Shown here one piece after another: positions 29,644-37,825 of a stretch of 64,000 nt of DNA (position 1 is its first letter; the number at the start of each line of letters is the position of its first letter). Under the pieces are notes generated by a model that was not told the origin of the DNA, made no database searches, and was given only the letters and a program-made list of their open reading frames with translations. A program made the translations under genes and the position numbers. The DNA lies in the NCBI GenBank assembly GCA_046330415.1, contig JAXLSW010000025.1:1-64000 (forward strand), in the 5' to 3' direction. The stretch is from RHKX01 sp046330415. GTDB lineage: Bacteria; Actinomycetota; Thermoleophilia; Solirubrobacterales; 70-9.

Positions 29644-31166
29644 GCCGCGCGCCGCGGGTCCTCTTCGCGACCAGCAACGGCACCGGGCTCGGGCACCTGA
29701 ACCGGGCGATGTCGATCGCTCGCAGGCTTCCGGGCGGTGCCGAGGTGAAGCTGTTCACGCTCTCGCAGGCCGCGCCGGTCGTGAAGGGCGCAGGGTTCGA
29801 CGTCGGCTACCTGGCCTCCTACCGGCGTCAGTCCTCCGGGACCGATCGCGCTTGGAACCTGCGCCTCCGCGACGTCTTCGCCGAGCTGGTCGACGACTAC
29901 GCGCCAGACGTCATCGTCTTCGATGGCGTCCATCCCTACCGGGCCGTCACGCACGTGCTCAGCCGCCGTGGCGCGCCTCCCTCGATCTGGTGCCGGCGGC
30001 CGATGTGGCGGGCCGGTTCGAGCCAGGCACCGTTGAAGCGGCAGGGCGCCTTCGACGCCGTGCTCGAGCCGGGGGAGCTCGCGTCGCGCAGCGATCGCGG
30101 GCCGACGACGCAGTTCCGCGCCGGAGCCGTGCGGGTCCCCCCGATCGTCTTCCTGGATCGCGAGGAGCTGCTCCCGCGCGCCGAGGCTGCAGCGGAGCTG
30201 GGCCTCGATCCCGGTCGCCGCACCGCCCTCGTGACCCTCGGCCAAGGCGGGCTGCTGGACGCCGCCGTCGCGCGCACGCTCGCGGCGCTGGCGACGCGCC
30301 CGCACATCCAGGTGGCGGCCCTGCAGTCGAGCCTGGCGCCTGGCCTCGCGGTGCCTGAGGGCGTCGTCCACCTGCGTTCGACCTTCCCGATGAGCCGCTA
30401 CTTCAACGCCTTCGACCTCGCCGTCTCCGCGTCCGGCTACAACGGCTTCCACGAGCTCATCGCGTTCGCCGTGCCGACGCTGTTCGTGCCGATGGAGCGC
30501 AACACCGACGACCAGTTCGCCCGGGCACGGTGGGCTGCCGCCGAAGGTGTGGCGCTGGCGGTCAACGGCGCGGGCGACAAGGCGCTCGGCGAGCGCGTCG
30601 AGGAGCTCTGCGATCCTGCGCGCGCCGAGGAGCTCGCCGCCGGCTGCCAGCGCGCCTTCGGCGAGAACGGCGCCTGGGCGGCGGCGGACATGGTCGCCGG
30701 CGTGGCCGCTGGGACCTCGCGCGCGCCGCACGTTCGTAGGCGCGGTCCTTTCAACCGCTGGCTGCGGCTCTCCAGTCACGCTGTCGGCCCGACCCTGCCT
30801 CTCGTCCTTGCACTCGGCGCGCGCGATCTCGCCACCCATCCGGAGCGCCGCGCTCCGCGACTGCTCGTCCTCGCCCTGCGCGTTCCCCCGGAGGAGCTGG
30901 CCGAGCGACTGCGCGCCGCGATCGGCGGCGAGGATCCCCGTCGCGTCCTCGTCCTCACCGACTCCCTGGACTTCGCGACCCTGCGCGGCCTCGGGGTCGG
31001 CTTCGAGCTGCTCGAGCTCCCCGAGGGACGTCTCCACGAGCAGCGGATCGAGCGGATCCGCGAGCGCGCGGCCCTGCTCCTGCGCGGCCGCAAGCCAATG
31101 CGAGCGCGCTCGATCGGCGTCCTCGGGACCGAGCTGATCGGTCACGACGAGGGCGAGGCATCCTGA
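29640..31166 (+). CDS. GT-B fold glycosyltransferase (GT28/MurG-like)
   Basis: 508 residues. The N-terminal half opens with LFATSNGTGLGHLNRAM, the GT28/MGT-type glycine-rich loop, and VIVFDGVHPYRAV. The C-terminal half holds the nucleotide-sugar site: ALVTLGQGG (about residue 198), then SASGYNGFHELIAFAVPTLF and QFARARWAAAEGVA (about 260-310). A further 130 residues (about 375-508) form an alpha/beta domain with ARSIGVLGTE that is not part of the usual fold and that I do not recognise. No membrane helix is evident. It probably adds the sugar that the neighbouring sulfotransferases modify. Confidence 0.8.
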   Translation: MSRAPRVLFATSNGTGLGHLNRAMSIARRLPGGAEVKLFTLSQAAPVVKGAGFDVGYLASYRRQSSGTDRAWNLRLRDVFAELVDDYAPDVIVFDGVHPYRAVTHVLSRRGAPPSIWCRRPMWRAGSSQAPLKRQGAFDAVLEPGELASRSDRGPTTQFRAGAVRVPPIVFLDREELLPRAEAAAELGLDPGRRTALVTLGQGGLLDAAVARTLAALATRPHIQVAALQSSLAPGLAVPEGVVHLRSTFPMSRYFNAFDLAVSASGYNGFHELIAFAVPTLFVPMERNTDDQFARARWAAAEGVALAVNGAGDKALGERVEELCDPARAEELAAGCQRAFGENGAWAAADMVAGVAAGTSRAPHVRRRGPFNRWLRLSSHAVGPTLPLVLALGARDLATHPERRAPRLLVLALRVPPEELAERLRAAIGGEDPRRVLVLTDSLDFATLRGLGVGFELLELPEGRLHEQRIERIRERAALLLRGRKPMRARSIGVLGTELIGHDEGEAS

Positions 31167-32131
31167 TGGCGACCGAGCGCCCTGCGGTACCCTCCGGAGC
31201 GCCTATGGAGGCTCCGGCCCCGACCAGATCGGGCGTCGCCGGCGGGGCCGGCGAGCCAGTCCCAGAGGCGCGCCCGGGCTCGGATGCGCGCGGTCTCACG
31301 CTGCCCAACCTGATCGTCATCGGCGCCCAGAAGTGCGGGACGAGCGGCCTGCACTACTACCTCAGCCTGCACCCCGAGGTCTCGATGTCGGATCCCAAGG
31401 AGCTCAACTTCTTCATCGCCGAGCGGAACTTCCCACGCGGGCTCGAGTGGTACTCCCGCCATTTCGACCCCACCGCGAAGTGCAACGGCGAGGCGTCGCC
31501 GAACTACACCGCCTACCCACAGCACCTCGGCGTCCCCGAGCGGATGGCGGCGGCGGTGCCGGACGCCAAGCTCGTCTACCTCGTCCGCGACCCGATCGAC
31601 AGGATCACCGCCCACTGGGTCCACAACTACGCCAAGCGGCGGGAGAAGGGTGACCTGCACGCGACCCTCCTGCACCCCAACACCTCCTACGTCTCGCGCA
31701 GCCGCTACTTCATGCAGCTGCAGCGGTTCCTCGAGCACTTCCCGCAGGAGCAGGTCCTCGTCCTCGACAACCAGGACCTCCGCGACGAGCGCATGCCGAC
31801 CCTGCGCCGGGTCTTCGAGTTCGCCGGCGTCGATGCCTCCTTCGAGCACCCGAAGTTCGAGCAGGTCCGGCACTCGACCTCGAAGAAGAAGCGCGCGACG
31901 AGGCTCGGGATGCGCGTGCAGCGCGCCAGCCGCAGCAGGATGGGCCGGAGGGTCCCACGCAAGGCGTGGCTGGCGATGGATGTCGCGCTGCCGCTCTCCA
32001 AACCGATCGAGAAGCCCGCCATAGCCGACGTCAAGGCTGCGCTCGGGGAGGAGGTCCTGGAGGTGCTTCACGAGGACGCGGAGAAGCTCCGCGCCCTGAC
32101 CGGGCGCGATTTCGCGCACTGGTCGGTTTGA
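31166..32131 (+). CDS. Sulfotransferase 4, heparan-type (Sulfotransfer_1)
   Basis: 321 residues, a different subfamily from the three upstream paralogues and closer to NDST/heparan sulfate type. The PAPS loop is IGAQKCGTSGLHYYL (about residues 51-65), followed by HPEVSMSDPKELNFF, and the 3'-phosphate motif is LVRDPIDRITAHW (about 140-152). GEASPNYTAYP is also typical of this group. The first 40 residues are Pro/Ala/Gly-rich and probably disordered. ATG 31166 overlaps the glycosyltransferase stop. Confidence 0.88.
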   Translation: MATERPAVPSGAPMEAPAPTRSGVAGGAGEPVPEARPGSDARGLTLPNLIVIGAQKCGTSGLHYYLSLHPEVSMSDPKELNFFIAERNFPRGLEWYSRHFDPTAKCNGEASPNYTAYPQHLGVPERMAAAVPDAKLVYLVRDPIDRITAHWVHNYAKRREKGDLHATLLHPNTSYVSRSRYFMQLQRFLEHFPQEQVLVLDNQDLRDERMPTLRRVFEFAGVDASFEHPKFEQVRHSTSKKKRATRLGMRVQRASRSRMGRRVPRKAWLAMDVALPLSKPIEKPAIADVKAALGEEVLEVLHEDAEKLRALTGRDFAHWSV

Positions 32132-32175
32132 GTCCCGGGGCCGGCCCCGGCGGGAAGGGCCGCAACGGGAGCGGA

Positions 32176-34215
32176 ATGCAGAAGGGGGGAGGGGGCAAGG
32201 GCAAGCACCGCGAGCACCGGACGGCGGCCTCGCGTCGGCCCGAGAAGGGAGGGGGCACGGGTGCCGCGCTGGGCTCGGCGATGCTGCGCTACTCGGGCAT
32301 CCACGGGATCGGGATGGTCGCCGCGAACATCATCACGTTCGCCTCGACGATCGTCATCGCCAACTTCTCCAAGCCCGCTGAGTTCGGGCAGCTCGGGCTG
32401 CTGATGTTCTACTCGGGCCTGCTGACCCTCGCCTTCACGCTGGCGAGCAAGCAGGGAACACTGAAGCGCACCTTCGGCGGTGGCGACGACGAGGAGGACG
32501 ACGATGACGACGAGGACGAGGAGCTCTCCGCCGACCCCCGCCACAGCTTCGGCACCGGCCTGATCACGATCACGGTCGTCTCGCTGATCGGCACCGCGCT
32601 CTCCATCGTCTTCGCCGATCAGATCGCCAACGGCCTGCTCGGCGGCGGTGCCGACCCGAACCTGATCGTCTATGCCGCGCTCGCCGGCGGCGCCGGCGCC
32701 GTCTATCGCCTCGCCTCGATCGCGATCTGGATCGAGCGCCGGCCCTACGCCTACATCGCCGTCGAGACGGCGAAGCCGATCTTCACGCTCGCCGCCGTGG
32801 TCACCCTGCTCGTCGCCGGGCTCGGCATCAAGGGCGCGATCGCCGGCCACGCGCTCGGGATGGTCCTCGGCACCCTCATGTCCCTGTTCATCCTGCGGGG
32901 GAGCTGGAGCCCGACCTGGGACATCCAGGAGGCGATCGCGATCTACCGCAAGGGCGCGATTCGGGTGCCGCTGGTGCTCTCGATGTGGGTGGTCGGCTAC
33001 GCCGACATCTACCTGCTCTCGAAGTTCGTCGACCACTCCGAGCTCGGCACCTACCACCTCGCCTCGAAGGCGGCCTTCCTGGTCGCGGTGCTGCCCGGCG
33101 GGTTCCGCAAGGCCCTGCGGCCGTTGCAGAAGACGCCGATGTTCCAAGCGGTGGAGAAGGAGTACGGCGTCGGGACCGCCCGCGGCACCCAGTTCGGCTA
33201 CTTCTGGATCATGCTCGCCGGGACGATGCTGGCAACGGCGGTGATGGCGACCGTGATGGTCCGCGTCGCGCCGCCCGCCTACGCGGGTGCGGCGCCGCTG
33301 ATCCCGCTCGTCGCGGGCGGCCTCGTCGCACCGACCGTCTACCGGATGACCAACAAGTCGGTGAAGTACGGCGACAAGCGCGTCCCCTTCATCATCGGCG
33401 CGATCTGCGCGATGTTCCTCTTCATCGGGCTCTCGCTGCTGCTGATCCCGGAGTGGGGGGTGAAGGGAACTCCGCTGGCGATGATGGGGGCGTTCCTGCC
33501 ACCGACGATCTTCGTCTTCGTGAAGTCGCAGCGCGGACGCAGCCCGATCCGCCTGCCGTGGCGGTCGATGATCGTCGCCACCCTCGCCGCGGTCGCCGTC
33601 GGCTGGGCCCATGCCCTGCTCGACCCGGGCATGTGGATCCTCGAGATCCTCGCCGGGTTCGTGGCGATCGGGGCCTGGTGCGTCCTCTGCATCGCCTTCG
33701 GCGCCATCCCGAAGGAGCACCGGGCGCCGCTCTGGGCGATGGTCAAGGGCCTGCGCGACCGCGGTCACGGCTTCGAGCCCGCCGTCGGCCTCGATTCGCT
33801 CTCGCCGCGCGAGCGCAAGGTGGTCCGCCGGGTGGTCGTGCGCGGCATGCCGACCGCAAAGGCGGCGCGACCTCTGCTCGGCTCCGGGGATGGGAAGGAC
33901 GTGGAGGGGGCGGCGAACGGTGGCCGCTCCGCCGAGGCCAACGCGCTCGTCGTCGACATCCTCCGCCGGATCGCCGTGGGGGGCGGCGCTCCCGGGGTCC
34001 CCGACGACTACGAGCGCAGTCGCCGCGGTGACCGCCGCCGTGACGCCCGCATCGGCGCCTTCCTGTTCGCCGACGGCACGATCGCCGAGCGCGACCAGAT
34101 CGGGAAGAAGCTCGTCAACGACGGCGTCGCCGAGCCCTTCGACCTGCACACGCTCGAGGCCGTGCTCGGCTCGCTGCAGCGCGGCGGCGCCGACCTCTGG
34201 AAGCGGCCGGTCTAG
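32176..34215 (+). CDS. Wzx-type polysaccharide/lipid flippase with acidic insert
   Basis: 679 residues. Residues about 35-530 hold 12 to 14 hydrophobic helices of the polysaccharide-synthase/MATE-like flippase superfamily (start MLRYSGIHGIGMVAANI). A cytoplasmic loop at about 102-118 is a run of Asp/Glu (GGGDDEEDDDDDEDEEL), unusual for the family. The last 145 residues are cytoplasmic and basic, with no domain I recognise. ATG 32176 is chosen because the frame before it overlaps the previous gene; the N-terminus is rich in Gly and Lys. Placed at the end of the glycosyltransferase/sulfotransferase operon, it likely exports the sulfated glycolipid. Confidence 0.8.
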   Translation: MQKGGGGKGKHREHRTAASRRPEKGGGTGAALGSAMLRYSGIHGIGMVAANIITFASTIVIANFSKPAEFGQLGLLMFYSGLLTLAFTLASKQGTLKRTFGGGDDEEDDDDDEDEELSADPRHSFGTGLITITVVSLIGTALSIVFADQIANGLLGGGADPNLIVYAALAGGAGAVYRLASIAIWIERRPYAYIAVETAKPIFTLAAVVTLLVAGLGIKGAIAGHALGMVLGTLMSLFILRGSWSPTWDIQEAIAIYRKGAIRVPLVLSMWVVGYADIYLLSKFVDHSELGTYHLASKAAFLVAVLPGGFRKALRPLQKTPMFQAVEKEYGVGTARGTQFGYFWIMLAGTMLATAVMATVMVRVAPPAYAGAAPLIPLVAGGLVAPTVYRMTNKSVKYGDKRVPFIIGAICAMFLFIGLSLLLIPEWGVKGTPLAMMGAFLPPTIFVFVKSQRGRSPIRLPWRSMIVATLAAVAVGWAHALLDPGMWILEILAGFVAIGAWCVLCIAFGAIPKEHRAPLWAMVKGLRDRGHGFEPAVGLDSLSPRERKVVRRVVVRGMPTAKAARPLLGSGDGKDVEGAANGGRSAEANALVVDILRRIAVGGGAPGVPDDYERSRRGDRRRDARIGAFLFADGTIAERDQIGKKLVNDGVAEPFDLHTLEAVLGSLQRGGADLWKRPV

Positions 34216-34236
34216 TTCAGGTCGTCGGGTCGGCCG

Positions 34237-34755
34237 TCAGGCCTTGCGGATGATGATCTGGTCGGCCTCGACCGTCACCTTGACGGGACGGTGGCCGGCC
34301 CAGTTCTCGGCGTAGACCGGGTTGTCCTTTATGGACGGGTCGAGCCAGAGCCCGTAGCCGTCGTCCTCACCGTGGTCGAAGCTGGCCTCGATCGCGGGGG
34401 CGCCGCGGCGGCGGCCACGACCGCCCCGCCTGCGCCGGCGGCGACGCGGGCGATCGTCGTCGCCCTCCTCGGAGTCCTCGTCACCTTCGTCCTCGTCCTC
34501 GTCCTCGGCCTCGGCGGCCGCGGCCGCCTCCTCCTCGGCGGCGCGGGTCGCGGCTTCGACCTCGGCCTCGATCTCGTCGCGGAGATCGTCTGAGGTGTCG
34601 GGCTCGGAGTCCGGGGTCAGGTCATGCCGACGCCGGAACTCGCGCAGCTCGGACGCGGAGATCTCGAGCTGGTGGGCGATCCAGGCATCGGTGCGCCCTT
34701 CGCGGACCCACGCGCGAATCTGGTTGAGCTGCGATCTGAGGGGCTTTCCTGCCAT
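34237..34755 (-). CDS. Hypothetical protein, HTH-like N-terminus, acidic/basic centre
   Basis: 172 residues. Residues 1-45 (RSQLNQIRAWVREGRTDAWI) resemble a helix-turn-helix. The centre is an acidic Glu/Asp/Ala block followed by an Arg/Gly block (RRRRRRRGGRGRRRG). The last 45 residues (FDHGEDDGYGLWLDPSIKDN) form a conserved-looking end with a short beta domain. ATG 34755 is chosen over a longer frame because a TAGAGT -10 sits at 34767-34772. Divergent from csrA. DNA or RNA binding is plausible but unproven. Confidence 0.55.
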   Translation of the reverse strand: MAGKPLRSQLNQIRAWVREGRTDAWIAHQLEISASELREFRRRHDLTPDSEPDTSDDLRDEIEAEVEAATRAAEEEAAAAAEAEDEDEDEGDEDSEEGDDDRPRRRRRRRGGRGRRRGAPAIEASFDHGEDDGYGLWLDPSIKDNPVYAENWAGHRPVKVTVEADQIIIRKA

Positions 34756-34901
34756 CGCGGAGGGCGACTCTACCAGCGGCCAGCGAGTGGACGCGGGGAG
34801 CGGGCTCAGATAGGGTGCGCGCGCTGGGTGGCCTGTGCCCCCTTTTTGCCCCACCGGTCCACGCCTAACCGCTCGCTTCAGCCTCAGGAGGTCAGGGGCG
34901 C

Positions 34902-35108
34902 ATGCTCGTACTGACACGCAAGACAAACCAGAGCATCATGATCGGTGACGAGATCGAGATCTCGATCCTCTCCGTCAGCGGCGACAAGGTGCGGATCGGG
35001 ATCGACGCCCCTCGCGACGTCGCCGTCTTCCGCAAGGAGGTCTACGAGTCGATGGAGGGCGGGGCCGAGCCGGCCTCCGCCGGAACCGACGGCACCTCCA
35101 CGGAGTAG
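34902..35108 (+). CDS. csrA: Carbon storage regulator CsrA
   Basis: RNA-binding dimer that blocks or stabilises mRNAs at GGA motifs. It has 68 residues: MLVLTRKTNQSIMIGDEIEI and VRIGIDAPRDVAVFRKEVY are the canonical strands, with the Arg of IAR/RKE motifs, then a disordered Ser/Thr tail. A strong AGGAGG (34886-34891) lies ten bases before ATG 34902, unlike the leaderless genes around; a GGA inside it could allow autoregulation. CsrA is rare in Actinomycetota and usually goes with flagella (FliW), none of which is in the window. Confidence 0.94.
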   Translation: MLVLTRKTNQSIMIGDEIEISILSVSGDKVRIGIDAPRDVAVFRKEVYESMEGGAEPASAGTDGTSTE

Positions 35109-35137
35109 CCGCAGCGGCAGCGGCCCAGCCGCGAGCT

Positions 35138-35403
35138 GCGCTACATCATTCCGGTATCCCATGGGGGCGGTTCCGCGGAACCTCCGTGTCCCCCCGAGGC
35201 CAGCGGGATGCATGAGGCCGGTATGTCGGTCTCAAGCTGCCCACTGAAGGGGCGGAGGCTCCGAAGCACCTTCAGGCTCCACGGTTGGGCGAAGGGCACC
35301 GAAGGGAGGACGGAAGCCGGCCGGTGACCCGCCCCCGGCTCCGCAACGGCGGTGCCGCTCCCGTACTCCCCTCGTCAGCCCATCGCCGCGGAGCAGGGCT
35401 GGA
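35138..35403. repeat. Tandem non-coding repeat, unit A
   Basis: Imperfect direct copy of 35432-35706, offset 294 bases. Shared blocks: GCGCTAC..TC..TTCCGGTATCCCA; the palindrome GGTTCCGCGGAACC (35169-35182); GCCAGCGGGATG followed by a TATG-loop hairpin with arms at 35213-35221 and 35226-35234; GGCGGAGGCTCCGAAG; and GGGCACCGAAGGGAGGAC. No convincing ORF is present. Confidence 0.8.
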
Positions 35404-35431
35404 GGATGAACCTGACCGGTTCCACGGAACC

Positions 35432-35706
35432 GCGCTACGTCTTTCCGGTATCCCAGGGGGGCGGTTCCGCGGAACCGCTCTCGCACCTGCTCGCGGCCAG
35501 CGGGATGGCTGAGGCCGATATGTCGGCCTCATGCTGCCCGCTTGGAGGGGGCGGAGGCTCCGAAGACCGTCGGGCCACCATGGCTGAGCGAAAGGGCACC
35601 GAAGGGAGGACGAGAGGAGCCGGGCCCGGACGCCCAGCTATGCCCACGCACGAGCCGCAGAGTTCCCATGCTCCCCTCGCCAGCCCATCGCAGGGGAGCA
35701 AGGGGT
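35432..35706. repeat. Tandem non-coding repeat, unit B
   Basis: Second copy. It carries GGTTCCGCGGAACC (35463-35476) and the hairpin TGAGGCCGA-TATG-TCGGCCTCA (35510-35531). Unit A differs at two arm positions, both giving G-U pairs in RNA, so the stem is conserved. A third palindrome GGTTCCACGGAACC sits just before this unit (35418-35431). The gap 35109-35813 contains nothing else apart from the palindromic element below. Confidence 0.8.
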
Positions 35707-35735
35707 GACTCGGAGCGGCCCAGCGGCCTAGGACG

Positions 35736-35816
35736 CAGGAAGCGATGCGGCCGAAATGCGCTATGGGCCGTGAGCCGACGAGGGCGATTGCCCGCGACGC
35801 GCCGCAGGCGCTCTCA
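35736..35816. repeat. Palindromic element, copy 3, diverged and inverted
   Basis: Read on the minus strand this matches the 5474-5550 element: TGAGAGCGC start, then GTCGGCTCACGGCC, CGGCCGCATCGC and CTTCCTGC. As in copy 1, it begins at the TGA stop of the adjacent gene (here 35814-35816). The right arm of copy 1 is not preserved. Confidence 0.7.
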
Positions 35817-36086
35817 GCCGCCGACTAGCCAGGCGAGGGTCTCAAACATCACCACGACGACGGTGATCACCGTCGCGGTGAGGCAGAGGAAGAGGACGCC
35901 GAAGCGGACCCGGCCGCGCTGCTCGCCCTTGACGATGTTGCGCGCTCGCGAGCGGTTGGCGGCACGCATGCGCAGATCGCGACGCCGCTGCGCCTCGATG
36001 CGTGATTCGCGCGCGAACTCCTCTTCGAAGTCGTCGATGCTGCGGTCGAGTCGTGCCGCAGGGGGTATTGCCGGGTCGGCTGCCAT
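35814..36086 (-). CDS. Small membrane-anchored protein
   Basis: 90 residues. The N-terminal 60 residues are charged and helical (DDFEEEFARESRIEAQRRRD), and the C-terminal 28 form one membrane helix (FGVLFLCLTATVITVVVVMF). It is predicted to face the cytoplasm with its charged part. The start ATG 36086 follows TAACAT at 36095-36100. Its stop lies at the first base of the palindromic element copy 3. Function unknown. Confidence 0.65.
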   Translation of the reverse strand: MAADPAIPPAARLDRSIDDFEEEFARESRIEAQRRRDLRMRAANRSRARNIVKGEQRGRVRFGVLFLCLTATVITVVVVMFETLAWLVGG

Positions 36087-36094
36087 CCGAGGGC

Positions 36095-36100
36095 ATGTTA
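36095..36100 (-). promoter_or_regulatory. Putative -10 hexamer of gene at 36086
   Basis: TAACAT on the minus strand, eight bases before the ATG; leaderless-type spacing. Confidence 0.35.
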
Positions 36101-36177
36101 CCCGGCCGGGGCCGAATTGTTACGAGATGCCAACAATTCGCGGGCGGCGAGCACCGCCCGTCTTCCCGGGGCCTGGT

Positions 36178-36696
36178 TCAGCAGGCGCCCCAGAGGCCAC
36201 GCTCCGCCGCGGCCGCATCGGACTCGATCTCGCGGAACTGCTCGGCGTGGGAGGTGTTCGGCTCGATCTCCAGGGTCTGGGCGTAGCCGCCTCTCAGCAG
36301 CTCCGCGTTGATCAGCTCGTCGCCGACGTAGACGTAGGCGAGCAGCCGCCCGTAGACGTCGCGGCGCTCGCGGTCGAAGACCAGCCTCACGCGCCGACCG
36401 TCGACGAGCTCGTGGTTGCGCTCGGAGGCCTCGGGGCCGAAGCACTCGACCGGCGAGTCGGGCTTCACCGACTCCGGCGTGTCGATCCCGATGTAGCGGA
36501 CGTCCTCCTCGTGGCCGTCGAGGTAGACCTCGATCGTGTCGCCGTCGACGACCCGCTCGACATCGGCCTCGGCGCTGCCGCCGGGCGGCTCAGAATCGCC
36601 GCCGCCGGAGGAGCCCGATCGGCCGCCGAGCAGCAGCACCAGGATCAGGATCACGAGCACCGCGACGCTGCCGGCGCCGATGCCCCGGCCACCCAC
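36178..36696 (-). CDS. Membrane-anchored thermonuclease (SNase-like)
   Basis: 172 residues. An N-terminal membrane segment (residues 8-24) and a Gly/Ser linker precede a staphylococcal-nuclease fold. Active-site residues are present: DGDT, the Arg of VRYIGIDTPE with the catalytic Asp and Glu, and the second Arg in YGRLLAYVYV. The domain lies outside the membrane, where it could degrade DNA or RNA with calcium. The start is GTG 36696. The C-terminus ends at AERGLWGAC. Confidence 0.9.
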   Translation of the reverse strand: MGGRGIGAGSVAVLVILILVLLLGGRSGSSGGGDSEPPGGSAEADVERVVDGDTIEVYLDGHEEDVRYIGIDTPESVKPDSPVECFGPEASERNHELVDGRRVRLVFDRERRDVYGRLLAYVYVGDELINAELLRGGYAQTLEIEPNTSHAEQFREIESDAAAAERGLWGAC

Positions 36697-36732
36697 GAGC
36701 AGCCCTCTCCGTTGCTCCCCGAGCCTGAGCGG

Positions 36733-37653
36733 CTACGGGGTGCGGGTGACGCCCGAGGTGATCGTCTCCTTGATCTGGGCGACGATCTCCAGCGCCTCGT
36801 TCCACTCGCGCTGCCAGACGTTGCGACCGTAGATCACGCCGGAGCCGCCCGCCTCCATGATGAAGCGGGTCTGCTCGAGGAGCTTGTCGTCGTCGATCTT
36901 GGACCCGCCCGAGAGCACGACCAGGGAGCGTCCGGCGGACTCGACGCAGTGCGCGATCGCCTCCTCCTGGGTGAAGCCGCCCTCGTTGTAGGGGGCGGGG
37001 GAGTCCTTGTCCTTGTCGGGATCGACCTTCGGCATGTTGAGCTTGACGACGTCGGCGCCCATCTCCATGGCCATCCGCGCGGCGTAGTCGATCGCGTAGA
37101 AGGAGTTCTGGCCGCCCTTGGACTCGACCGCCTCGCCGCGCGGGTAGGACCAGACGATCAGCGGCATGCCGTAGCGGTCGCAGTCCTCGCGGACGCTCTT
37201 GAGCTGCAGCAGGTCCTCGTCCTGGCGCGGGGAGCCGACGTAGAGCGTGTAGCCGACGGCGTCGGCGCCGAGGCGAACCGCGTCCTCGACGGAGGCGTTG
37301 AGCGTCGACAGCGCCCGGTTCGACGGCGGGATGTCGGTCTTGCCGTTGACCTTCAGGATCAGCGGCACAGCGCCCGCGTAGTCGGGGAAGTACTTCGTCG
37401 CCATCCCGATCTGACAGGCGAGCGCCGAGTAGCCGGCCTCGGCGGCGAGGCGGAACTGGTAGTCGGGGTCCTTGGAGGCGGGGTTGGGGAAGAAGTCACG
37501 CGGGCCGTGCTCGATCCCCTGATCGATCGGCAGCAGCATCAGCGTCCCGTTGCCGGGGCCGAACTCGAACAGCATGCGGTGCAGACGGGCGCGCTTGCCG
37601 GCGGGCAGTCCTTCCAGCAGGGACTTCTGCTCGGTGATGCTCTTGACTTCCAC
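36733..37653 (-). CDS. Class I fructose-bisphosphate aldolase (DhnA type)
   Basis: 306 residues, the DeoC/LacD-type class I family that cleaves fructose-1,6-bisphosphate to triose phosphates with a Schiff-base Lys. The central region (VWSYPRGEAVESKGGQNSF) and VVKLNMPKVD fit, and the phosphate-binding end LVVLSGGSKIDDDKL and GSGVIYGRNVWQRE is clear. The start GTG 37653 has AGGAGG six bases upstream. Some members of this group act on other phosphate sugars or in aromatic pathways, so the substrate is likely but not certain. Confidence 0.88.
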   Translation of the reverse strand: MEVKSITEQKSLLEGLPAGKRARLHRMLFEFGPGNGTLMLLPIDQGIEHGPRDFFPNPASKDPDYQFRLAAEAGYSALACQIGMATKYFPDYAGAVPLILKVNGKTDIPPSNRALSTLNASVEDAVRLGADAVGYTLYVGSPRQDEDLLQLKSVREDCDRYGMPLIVWSYPRGEAVESKGGQNSFYAIDYAARMAMEMGADVVKLNMPKVDPDKDKDSPAPYNEGGFTQEEAIAHCVESAGRSLVVLSGGSKIDDDKLLEQTRFIMEAGGSGVIYGRNVWQREWNEALEIVAQIKETITSGVTRTP

Positions 37654-37825
37654 GGGGATCCTCCTAGAGGTTCAGGTTCGAGGTCTTCAGGTCACGTCTC
37701 GGGGCCGGTTGGTCACCCGGAGTGCGCGGGGGACGCGGCGAAGATCCAGTATAGGTGCGGAATCGGTGCACGATCGTCGCCGCCGAGGGGTAGAGTCGGC
37801 CCCGACGCCGCTCCCCGGGGAACCA

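Noticed and set aside
34595..34914. Forward-strand ORFs overlapping the minus-strand hypothetical gene and csrA start
   Set aside because: They overlap a better-supported gene and the csrA ribosome site and have no recognisable motifs.
35232..35708. ORFs with repeated RFRGTAPLGYRK-like peptide on the minus strand
   Set aside because: The peptide repeat comes from the non-coding tandem repeat; frames are short, compositionally odd and lack start signals.
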